DNA from: Pholis gunnellus
Lineage: Eukaryota > Chordata > Actinopteri > Perciformes > Pholidae
Direction of reading: 5' to 3'
Assembly (NCBI GenBank): GCA_910591455.2
Contig: OU342823.1
Coordinates: 482,001-546,000 of the forward strand
Length of the DNA stretch: 64,000 nucleotides
Below the pieces are notes generated by a model that saw only the letters and a list, made by a program, of their open reading frames with translations, was not told the DNA's origin and did not search any database. Every line of letters begins with the position of its first letter. Position 1 is the stretch's first letter. Below, piece after piece: positions 62,501 to 64,000 of this stretch. The position numbers were made by a program, and so were the translations under genes.

Positions 62501-63712
62501 GTTGTTTTTAGCCTGATGTTGTGCCCTAGAGAATTCATGCTAATTTTACTGAATGTATACATCTGTGTGGATAGACTGCAGCAATGACATATATGCTTTG
62601 CACCACATCATTAATGTAGCATCAGACAACTATTGTCTATGCAAAGATAGATAGACAGGAGAGAGTGAAGTCTCTCTCCCTCTGTGTGTGCTGTTATCAG
62701 AGCTTCTCACATGGGGCCTAATGATGGGTTAAGCCAAGTACCAAGGGCATAGAGAATGACAGACCAATAATTCAAAAGGTTGGACACCTTGGCCTCCCGC
62801 TAATTTTAATCTTAAACAGCATACTTAGCTGTTTACGTTAATGTAATTTTCCCCCTTTGTTTCTTTTTCTTGTTTTGGTTATAGTGGGACTGCAATATAT
62901 GCTAAGGAATTTGTAGACATAATTTGATGATGTGTATGCATTGTTTTTTTGGACTGAATAAAATAATTCATGAACTGAAAATAATGATATCATAACCAAT
63001 TCACGGTGAACCAAAGGATGTTTCTATAACTATGATTGTATGTTCATACTTTAACAGTATAGCATGTGAACCAACTGAATGAACCTGTGTATTTCTTTCT
63101 CTGTGTGTGTGTGTGTATGTCAGGTGCTTGTGGTGGAGTGCTAATGACGGGAGAGACTCCTGGCTTCCTCTTTTCTCCTGGCTGGCCGGAAAGCTACGCT
63201 CCTTACCAGGAGTGTACCTGGTTGATACGTTCACCAGACTCAACTGTAGAGTTTAACCTCTTGTCTTTGGAGATAGAGGACTACCCCTCCTGCTATTTTG
63301 ACAGCCTTGTCATCAGAGACGGTAAACCATTAGTGACACCCCACAGGATAAGACGGTGATGAAAAAATAACTAAGCCTTTTGCACTGTAGGTAGCAAAAT
63401 CTCAAATCCTTCAGCCTTTGATGATAAAACCATTTCCATAAAAGACCATGAACCACACTTGAAGGGGTCGCTCTTTTTTTTTGTGACAGCACACACTGTT
63501 GAGTTAGGTCTGTTTGCTCCTCTGGACATCTTATGATTGATTCCCTTTTGTATGTGTGTTCTCAGGTGGGAGTAGTCTATCCCCCGTGCTGGCCACTGTG
63601 TGTGGTCGGGATCTTCCAGCTTCTCTCCACTCAACAGGAGACTCCATGTTCATCCACTTCTCCTCAGACGGCAGTGTCAGTGGCCGAGGCTTTAATGCCT
63701 CCTACTCTAGAG
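12197..63712 (+). CDS. cubn: cubilin, N-terminal ~2,108 codons (gene continues beyond window)
   Basis: Forty-one exons join in a single open frame with GT/AG introns: 12197-12318, 13781-13910, 17794-17889, 18439-18477, 18575-18676, 19434-19537, 20308-20434, 22419-22587, 23231-23362, 24283-24378, 25558-25682, 26979-27171, 27418-27536, 28010-28244, 29668-29849, 30194-30356, 31578-31768, 33297-33453, 35493-35668, 36853-37018, 37554-37779, 38433-38563, 40368-40557, 41583-41743, 42423-42604, 44388-44544, 46539-46726, 47343-47502, 48682-48863, 51685-51853, 54168-54349, 56871-57027, 57766-57882, 58004-58114, 58396-58524, 58913-59045, 60339-60544, 61299-61480, 62103-62295, 63124-63321, 63566-63712. 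Order: signal peptide, propeptide, N-terminal stalk, EGF modules, CUB1-14. Cubilin is an apical endocytic receptor anchored by amnionless and recycled with megalin. Domain order and residue matches follow human cubilin throughout. The last exon ends in phase 1, leading into CUB15. No frameshift or in-frame stop was found. Confidence 0.96.
12319..13780 (+). other. cubn intron 1
   Basis: About 1.5 kb with no recognised repeat family or coding exon. A short open stretch near 12549-12626 has no similarity to cubilin and is treated as intronic. Confidence 0.6.
13781..18477 (+). CDS. cubn: cubn exons 2-4: N-terminal stalk (amnionless-binding region)
   Basis: Exons 13781-13910, 17794-17889 and 18439-18477 encode residues about 41-129. 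Landmarks shared with human cubilin are QPRM, HLVF-TG, IRFQT, NEDL and NKEDI, then a heptad-like stretch (LNQLDTKVSTLQNELNTL). In mammalian cubilin this region trimerises as a beta-helix plus helices and binds amnionless. The exons end in phase 0. Exon 4 is only 39 bp. The first intron inside this span carries the rRNA-bearing MITE. Confidence 0.92.
14150..14190. repeat. (TGCG/TG)n microsatellite with poly-G end
   Basis: A run of TGCGTG and TG units ends in eight G residues. It is in intron 2 of cubn. Confidence 0.85.
14220..14740. mobile_element. Dispersed fish repeat with internal 28-bp triplication and hairpin
   Basis: The segment begins with CATTTAGCAGACGCTTTTATCC and AAAGCGACTTACAATAAGTG, a sequence widely seen in fish interspersed repeats. 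At about 14393-14466 a 28-bp unit (TACGAATACAATAAGTGC plus AACAAACTAA) occurs almost three times. At 14580-14615 there is a perfect 16-bp stem with a 4-base loop. No transposase or RT frame is visible. The family was not determined. Confidence 0.6.
14580..14615. repeat. Perfect 16-bp hairpin, TCTT loop
   Basis: ATGTGTCATTACAACT at 14580-14595 is exactly complementary to AGTTGTAATGACACAT at 14600-14615, with loop TCTT. It could fold as a cruciform or as an RNA stem within the intron. Function is unknown. Confidence 0.95.
15466..15488. repeat. (TA)n microsatellite
   Basis: A short AT-dinucleotide run in cubn intron 2. The remainder of about 14741-16583 shows no recognised feature. Confidence 0.85.
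16592..17415. mobile_element. hAT-type MITE carrying 18S rRNA sequence, 8-bp TSD
   Basis: The left end begins TAGGGCTGCAACAACGA and the right end, reverse-complemented, begins TAGAGCTGCAACTAACGA. Both continue into ATCGATTATTAAA-type motifs typical of a widespread vertebrate hAT family. A perfect 8-bp target duplication, gagtatat, flanks it at 16584-16591 and 17416-17423. The centre (about 16718-17180) is 18S rRNA-derived. The right part (about 17181-17330) has TTTGCACTG and GAATAAAGGGTT motifs that look like the 3' end of the parent transposon. There is no transposase frame. Confidence 0.93.
16718..17180 (+). pseudogene. 18S rRNA fragment (inside MITE), internally deleted
   Basis: From TGAGTGTTCAAAGCAGGC to CCCCACTCGTGATA the sequence follows eukaryotic 18S rRNA in sense orientation. 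It includes CTAGGAATAATGG, TTCTATTTTGTGGGTTTTC, GATTAAGAGGGACGGCCGG, CTCACCCG-CCCGGACACGG, GCATGGCCGTTCTTAGTTGG, AACGAACGAGACTCCGGCAT and AGATGTCCGGGGCTGCA. It jumps from GGCCGGGGG straight to GGGGAAACC near 16840. That skips roughly 200-300 nt of 18S at a shared run of Gs. Several CpG-type changes (ACCACAGC for ACCGCAGC) and a 2-base insertion show it is not functional. It covers about the middle to the 3' third of 18S. Confidence 0.95.
17490..17615. repeat. Unidentified dispersed repeat, copy 1
   Basis: The motifs GGTTGGATT, CATGCAGGTTCA and ATCTGGCTTCACT-CTGAGGAC recur in the same order at about 32450-32650, with deletions in this copy. The family is unknown. Confidence 0.6.
18575..20434 (+). 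CDS. cubn: cubn exons 5-7: EGF modules 1-3
   Basis: Exons 18575-18676, 19434-19537 and 20308-20434 encode residues 130-240. The first EGF starts CTSNPCQNAGTC. The second begins with the calcium-binding signature DVNEC and has CQNGATCVN. The third begins around YDDC, with CVHGTC, and is completed by the next exon. Phases 0/0, 0/2 and 2/0 all fit. Exon 6 is preceded directly by 30 TG units up to its CAG acceptor. Confidence 0.95.
19371..19430 (+). repeat. (TG)30 abutting the cubn exon 6 acceptor
   Basis: Sixty bases of pure TG run to within three bases of exon 6, which starts at 19434 after CAG. The repeat takes the place of the usual polypyrimidine tract. Confidence 0.97.
19922..20003. repeat. 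(TG)n microsatellite
   Basis: About 82 bp of TG units, interrupted once by GTAGG, in the intron between exons 6 and 7. Confidence 0.95.
20921..21695 (+). mobile_element. hAT (ZBED-type) transposase deletion derivative
   Basis: An uninterrupted 213-codon frame (20921-21562) starts with a BED-type zinc finger (VTNDDG-RVVDKTVTVC, then CRCC and H-3-HH). It continues through ITTSIGAFIAADMRPYSV and LEPRYEIPSGTRF-KIVPGLYEKEKT, then jumps to the extreme C-terminal LIFLKKN motif. The catalytic RNase H-like core is missing. The right end GTTGCACCCCTA at about 21684-21695 looks like a hAT terminus. No matching left terminus was found. A run of about 19 C residues lies at about 21634-21652. Confidence 0.85.
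22055..22092. repeat. (TA)n microsatellite
   Basis: ATATAT units with two ACAGTATATA repeats, in the intron before exon 8. Confidence 0.85.
22419..24378 (+). CDS. cubn: cubn exons 8-10: EGF modules 3 (end) to 6 (start)
   Basis: Exons 22419-22587, 23231-23362 and 24283-24378 encode residues 241-372. They finish the third module (PKYQCICESGWDAP). They then give two calcium-binding EGFs (DVNECNLPNKPCSSNP, ending CGACPAG; DVDECLMNNGGCSSTP, ending CGPCPPG) and most of the next (CTQSDLCANNNGGC). The exons join in phase 1, so each could be added or lost as a unit. Confidence 0.95.
22800..22930. mobile_element. LINE-tail-like interspersed repeat fragment
   Basis: TTTATTACAATCGGCATATAC followed by CTCTGCATTTAACCCATCC and GGGAGCAGTGGGC matches a pattern common in fish interspersed repeats, probably LINE 3' ends. 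It is short and decayed. Confidence 0.5.
24827..25075 (-). mobile_element. Non-LTR reverse transcriptase fragment
   Basis: Read on the minus strand with frame slips, it gives IQKEQCGFRP, RTVDQLFTL, LLEGSWEFAHPVYMC and VDLEKEY. This is the fingers/palm start of a LINE RT. Only about 250 bp survive. The exact clade was not resolved. Confidence 0.75.
25279..25330. repeat. (TA)n/TATC microsatellite
   Basis: About 50 bp of TATATA with ATCTATA interruptions, in cubn intron 10. Confidence 0.85.
25558..27171 (+). CDS. cubn: cubn exons 11-12: last EGF modules
   Basis: Exons 25558-25682 and 26979-27171 encode residues 373-478. They give CTCPAGYIGSGYGPTGC, the NICQTNSPCVNGQC module and the calcium-binding NINECLSNPCQNGGTC module ending CTAQWTGPLC. 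Exon 12 ends in phase 1 (CAAG then GT), which gives the Val before the first CUB cysteine. The intron between them (about 1.3 kb) shows no recognised repeat. Confidence 0.95.
27418..28244 (+). CDS. cubn: cubn exons 13-14: CUB1
   Basis: Residues about 479-596. Exons 27418-27536 and 28010-28244. Four CUB cysteines are present: CGGYL, VSCAW, SNCNYDF and GKYCGQ. The calcium-site acidic residues appear in NYDF and HDGD. The internal intron (phase 0) lies earlier in the domain than in most later CUBs, right after IDPNK. The exon ends in phase 1. Confidence 0.95.
28345..29314. mobile_element. Harbinger-like non-autonomous DNA element
   Basis: The left end GGGCCCTGTTCCAGAAAG and the reverse complement of the right end GGGTCCTGTTTCAGAAAG match at 16/18. 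Both continue into CTCTGAG and CCTTGAGATG/CCCTGAGATGG motifs seen in fish Harbinger-type elements. No transposase is present and no clear 3-bp target duplication is visible. It lies in the intron between CUB1 and CUB2. Confidence 0.65.
29668..30356 (+). CDS. cubn: cubn exons 15-16: CUB2
   Basis: Residues about 597-711. Exons 29668-29849 and 30194-30356. Cysteines: CGGEL, RDCYW, PDCNYDF and GKYCST. It begins in phase 1 and splits in phase 0 just before IRDG, the common CUB split point in this gene. FHSDFSVSDRGFHITY matches human CUB2 closely. Confidence 0.96.
30745..31430 (-). mobile_element. 5'-truncated LINE, RT C-terminus plus 3' tail
   Basis: The minus strand reads KAQQRLNFL, RKFNLPQEL, IIQSVLCSSITVWFGSATK, LRKRAGKITADPSHPGH, LLPSGRRYRAL and RHRNSFFPLAV, the end of a LINE ORF2. 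It ends in a GATTCT-type repeat tail at 30745-30762. The frame is nearly open. It is in the intron between CUB2 and CUB3 and is younger-looking than the copy at about 9990-10900. Confidence 0.9.
31578..33453 (+). CDS. cubn: cubn exons 17-18: CUB3
   Basis: Residues about 712-827. Exons 31578-31768 and 33297-33453. Cysteines: CGGTF, RQCVY, SSCTFDY and GKYCGS. Unlike human CUB3, which has an aberrant middle (LQCQSDSSQNY), the fish domain has the standard SCTFDYVE motif. Split in phase 0 before VRDG. Confidence 0.95.
32450..32650. repeat. Unidentified dispersed repeat, copy 2
   Basis: Shares ordered motifs with 17490-17615 but is longer. It contains a coding-like stretch with two RTD-type repeats (RTDRDLASLLRTDPDL). 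The downstream sequence to about 32800 may belong to the same element. The family is unknown. Confidence 0.6.
33870..35080 (-). mobile_element. DIRS-like retroelement remnant
   Basis: The minus strand has a gag-like stretch (CHLWLSQSRL, KTCLLMLPVV, AFSGPYANEML) at about 34460-34260. Toward lower coordinates it has an RT-like stretch (SGLGSRYFFIPKKHGRVRP) at about 33970-33900. That order and those motifs fit DIRS-type tyrosine-recombinase retroelements. The frames are broken. It is in the intron between CUB3 and CUB4. Confidence 0.55.
35493..37018 (+). CDS. cubn: cubn exons 19-20: CUB4
   Basis: Residues about 828-941. Exons 35493-35668 and 36853-37018. Cysteines: CGGIF, VCEWV, GSCGFDS and GTFCGA. 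Standard phase pattern 1-0-1. The intron splitting it contains the CAGA/TAACAGA repeat. Confidence 0.95.
35971..36410. repeat. CAGA/CGGA/TAACAGA compound tandem repeat
   Basis: About 440 bp of GACA, GACG and GACTAACAGAGGAACA units in irregular order, partly arranged in longer units. It lies inside the CUB4 intron. Frames across it are repeat artefacts. Confidence 0.95.
37554..38563 (+). CDS. cubn: cubn exons 21-22: CUB5 (start of the B12 ligand region)
   Basis: Residues about 942-1060. Exons 37554-37779 and 38433-38563. Cysteines: CGDTL, ANCTW, MNCNYDY and GRYCGR. The internal intron is shifted downstream and is phase 2, splitting the Arg codon of GRYCG. CUB5-8 of mammalian cubilin bind intrinsic factor-B12; CUB5 is the first of these. 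Confidence 0.96.
38564..40367 (+). other. cubn intron between CUB5 and CUB6
   Basis: About 1.8 kb, AT-rich. No recognised mobile element or exon. Short open stretches show no domain. Confidence 0.5.
40368..41743 (+). CDS. cubn: cubn exons 23-24: CUB6
   Basis: Residues about 1061-1177. Exons 40368-40557 and 41583-41743. Cysteines: CGETF, RDCIF, PSCNFDF and GKFCAS. Human CUB6 lacks the first half of the second pair (NYYTDF) and has FYGS in place of the last Cys. The fish domain has both, so its second disulfide can form. The internal intron is phase 2 within the Arg of IRDG. Confidence 0.95.
42423..44544 (+). CDS. cubn: cubn exons 25-26: CUB7
   Basis: Residues about 1178-1290. Exons 42423-42604 and 44388-44544. 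Cysteines: CGGML, AECYW, TACSFDY and KLCGSQ. The split is phase 0 before VYDG. Exon 26 has a (TG)16 run ending five bases before it. Part of the mammalian B12-ligand region. Confidence 0.95.
42990..43760 (-). mobile_element. Decayed Ac/hAT-like transposase
   Basis: Minus-strand translation with frame slips gives GEKVLTLHTSTEMHNKAMQA, SRETANGIHQALMDCLEKYEL and YVNFEKHRCVNQLLS. These resemble the core of hAT transposases that contain an NVNFG-HxSVxQLL motif. It is heavily mutated and has no termini that I could find. It is in the CUB7 intron. Confidence 0.5.
44351..44382 (+). repeat. (TG)16 next to the cubn exon 26 acceptor
   Basis: The TG run is followed by TTCAG and exon 26 at 44388. It lies where the polypyrimidine tract should be. 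Confidence 0.95.
45231..45750. repeat. 520-bp CAGA/CAGG tetranucleotide tract
   Basis: Uninterrupted tetranucleotide register made of alternating blocks of CAGA and CAGG units. The complementary strand is TCTG/CCTG. Reading frames of about 190-230 codons (RQTD, VCLS/ACLP repeats) cross it on both strands and are artefacts. It is in the intron between CUB7 and CUB8. Confidence 0.97.
46539..47502 (+). CDS. cubn: cubn exons 27-28: CUB8
   Basis: Residues about 1291-1406. Exons 46539-46726 and 47343-47502. Cysteines: ECSVL, SECSW, SSCSYDY and GTFCGY. As in human, the first Cys is not in a CGG motif. GNTINYTF matches human GNTVNYTF. Phase 1-0-1. It is the last domain of the mammalian B12-ligand region. 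Confidence 0.96.
46751..46970 (+). mobile_element. RTE-type LINE/SINE 3' end with GGAT tail
   Basis: Motifs GCTTCCTCCCTCAGTCCAGA, GACTCTAAATTGTCCGTGGG, GGCGACCTGTCCAGGGTG and GGGCTCCAGCCCCC, ending in GGATGGATGGATA, are typical of a very common fish LINE 3' end. It begins only about 25 bp after the exon 27 donor. Confidence 0.8.
48682..51853 (+). CDS. cubn: cubn exons 29-30: CUB9
   Basis: Residues about 1407-1523. Exons 48682-48863 and 51685-51853. Cysteines: CGGEL, RECIW, QDCNYDV and KLCSTT. SGRGFNASW matches the human domain. Phase 1-0-1. Its 2.8-kb intron is nearly filled by a CACTG-ended element. Confidence 0.95.
49219..51413. mobile_element. 2.2-kb CACTG-ended DNA transposon (CMC-like)
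   Basis: The ends are CACTGTAACAAATT in inverted orientation (49219 onward; reverse complement of the right end to 51413), flanked by TA on both sides. Sub-terminal ACTGTA/TACAGT motifs are abundant. This fits the CACTA/Mirage/Chapaev group common in fish. A minus-strand spliced ORF remnant lies inside (49965-50441). The region 50700-51100 is relatively CpG-rich. Confidence 0.8.
49965..50441 (-). CDS. Transposon-borne ORF remnant, two exons
   Basis: On the minus strand an exon ending at 50441 (VFSSYDVFNLQYQEEAARTL, then EFVQ) has a GTAAAT donor. It joins an acceptor at 50127 (RFIGLNLERGTKANQGKVV, then SRKTGKLVQKK and NPHVATLIKNLLDFECGFM) and stops at 49967-49965. The join restores frame. I recall similar fish proteins of unknown function. 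The start is not found and upstream frames are broken, so it may be inactive. Confidence 0.45.
52470..52570 (+). mobile_element. Truncated tRNA-derived SINE
   Basis: AGCAGGTCGTCATCCAATCG and GGCGGTTCAACCCCCGGCTC hold a B-box-like GGTTCAA-CC in the layout of a fish tRNA-derived SINE. It stops soon after. The neighbouring 52571-53536 shows nothing recognised. Confidence 0.6.
53537..53576. repeat. (GA)n microsatellite
   Basis: Forty bases of AG units in the intron between CUB9 and CUB10. Confidence 0.97.
54168..57027 (+). CDS. cubn: cubn exons 31-32: CUB10
   Basis: Residues about 1524-1636. Exons 54168-54349 and 56871-57027. Cysteines: CGGPV, VDCSW, SNCSWDY and RVCGTI. Human CUB10 is shortened around the third Cys (SCIMAYDG); the fish domain keeps the full SNCSWDYVAIYDG. 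Phase 1-0-1. The intron carries an L2-like LINE. Confidence 0.95.
54870..56595 (+). mobile_element. L2-like LINE with ORF1 remnant and endonuclease, RT deleted
   Basis: An ORF1-like part (about 54880-55290) has CVSCARLTDKITELKEE and AGEGG motifs, read with frame changes. An APE-type endonuclease part follows: LDMICLTETWH at about 55335, then about 55880-56250 with VISIIYRPPKPN, LLLCDFIIHIDSSD, FPTHNCGHIMDLVC and LTVSDHLAI. RT is absent. The 3' end runs into an L2-like tail with ATT repeats (about 56575-56595). It is on the same strand as cubn. Confidence 0.82.
57766..58524 (+). CDS. cubn: cubn exons 33-35: CUB11 (three exons)
   Basis: Residues about 1637-1755. Exons 57766-57882, 58004-58114 and 58396-58524, all joined in phase 1. 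Cysteines: CGATI, QNCSW, SNCAHDA and GRYCGF. It matches human CUB11 (FNHVTLSF-DFELE, EILDG). It is the only one of the 14 CUBs here split into three exons, and the common phase-0 split is absent. Confidence 0.96.
58123..58150. repeat. (TG)n microsatellite
   Basis: A TG run soon after the exon 34 donor. Confidence 0.9.
58593..58812 (+). mobile_element. tRNA-derived SINE
   Basis: A-box-like TTAAGTGGATAGCAGGG and B-box-like GGTTCTGTTCC form the tRNA-like head. The body has AAGTGTCCTTGAGCAAGACA and AAATTGCTCCCGTAGCTGTG, then GTAAGTCGGTTTGGATAAAAGC and a TAATG repeat tail. It is nearly complete and lies in the intron between CUB11 and CUB12. Confidence 0.85.
58913..60544 (+). CDS. cubn: cubn exons 36-37: CUB12
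   Basis: Residues about 1756-1868. Exons 58913-59045 and 60339-60544. The donor is placed at 59046 (ttcat|gttagt), which gives SFIIFHLQGDSEC across the join. Cysteines: CGGDL, VECVW, SECQNDY and DRFCGN. The internal intron is phase 2 and lies earlier than usual. NRLQLSF and GHILWVKF match human CUB12. Confidence 0.94.
59720..59938 (-). mobile_element. RTE-type LINE 3' end, antisense
   Basis: TCCATCCATTTACTCTCCGC, GTATTCCAGATGTCCCTCTC and AACACTTTCCAGCTCTTCCT are the reverse of a common fish RTE-type LINE 3' end. It is about 220 bp, in the CUB12 intron. Confidence 0.75.
60545..61298 (+). other. cubn intron between CUB12 and CUB13
   Basis: About 750 bp. It contains a short CTGT-rich run after the donor. 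No other recognised feature. Confidence 0.5.
61299..62295 (+). CDS. cubn: cubn exons 38-39: CUB13, lacking the first disulfide
   Basis: Residues about 1869-1993. Exons 61299-61480 and 62103-62295. It starts LYGNDLVG with no first Cys and has NNAHYRW where the second Cys should be. The second pair (YDCNYDH, GTFCG) is present. Human CUB13 (FGNDNIVG, NYQW) lacks the same two cysteines. A Pro/Thr-rich linker (PPPTITPG) follows, as in human. Phase 1-0-1. Confidence 0.96.
62296..63123 (+). other. cubn intron between CUB13 and CUB14
   Basis: About 830 bp, AT-rich, ending in a TG run at 63102-63120 just before the acceptor. No mobile element recognised. Confidence 0.5.
63124..63712 (+). CDS. cubn: cubn exons 40-41: CUB14
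   Basis: Residues about 1994-2108. Exons 63124-63321 and 63566-63712. Cysteines: CGGVL, QECTW, PSCYFDS and TVCGRD. FLFSPGWPESY and VIRDG match human CUB14. The internal intron is phase 1 and sits after the first Gly codon base of RDGG. Exon 41 ends in phase 1. The rest of the gene lies beyond 64000, and 63713-64000 is intron. Confidence 0.96.
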
Positions 63713-64000
63713 GTCATAGGCTATACCAGAAGCAAATGAATGAACTATATATATTTGTGACACATATGCAGTCCATGCTATTGTTTTGGTTCAAGCATTT
63801 TGACACACAGTCAGAAGAGATGGATTCATAGAGAAAACAAATATGCCTTTCAGTGCAGTGCCATTCTCTTGTCATGATTTTGGGGTTGCCAGGCAACCAG
63901 CTGGGACTGCAGGAAGTCACTGGCACTTAAGAATTAGTTCCAGCTCCCTCATCTACTAATAAGAATACAACTTTTCATGGATTAAACAAAGATATGATTG

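Overview
The window comes from a vertebrate nuclear genome, and almost certainly a ray-finned (teleost) fish. Small exons with GT/AG introns make up one long multidomain gene. The repeats are of fish type: L2-, RTE- and DIRS-like retroelements, hAT, CACTG-type and Harbinger-like DNA elements, tRNA-derived SINEs and many (TG)n tracts. No prokaryotic, plasmid or phage feature was seen. A percomorph is likely but cannot be proved from this sequence alone.

Layout. Positions 1-5305 are one minisatellite built on TGTCC/ACATAC words; it runs off the left edge. Positions 5306-12196 are intergenic. They hold a hAT element, an L2 tail, a 5'-truncated and disabled Pim-like kinase pseudogene (6983-7754), a 33-bp inverted-repeat pair, and a LINE fragment interrupted by a hAT-type MITE with perfect 8-bp target duplications.

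From 12197 to 63712, and continuing past the right edge, the plus strand carries cubilin (cubn). I could join 41 consecutive exons in one open frame, about 2,108 codons. They encode a signal peptide, a short propeptide, the N-terminal stalk, the EGF-type modules and CUB domains 1-14. The remaining CUB domains (27 in human) lie outside. Cubilin is a peripheral endocytic receptor. It is held on the apical membrane by amnionless and works with megalin in absorptive epithelia such as kidney tubule and gut. In mammals CUB5-8 bind intrinsic factor-B12, and all four of those domains are present here. Every CUB domain starts at a phase-1 intron.

The introns are loaded with mobile DNA. The most unusual item is an 824-bp hAT-type MITE (16592-17415) with perfect 8-bp target duplications that carries about 460 bp of 18S ribosomal RNA sequence. 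Others are a hAT transposase deletion derivative (about 20921-21695), a decayed Ac-like transposase (about 42990-43760), a 2.2-kb CACTG-ended element with a two-exon ORF remnant (49219-51413), an L2-like LINE with endonuclease (about 54870-56595), a DIRS-like remnant (about 33870-35080), a 520-bp CAGA/CAGG tract (45231-45750) and a 440-bp CAGA/TAACAGA repeat (about 35971-36410). Three cubn exons have a TG repeat directly against their 3' splice site. Nothing here looks like a new multi-gene system. The novelty lies in the repeat biology and in details of cubilin.
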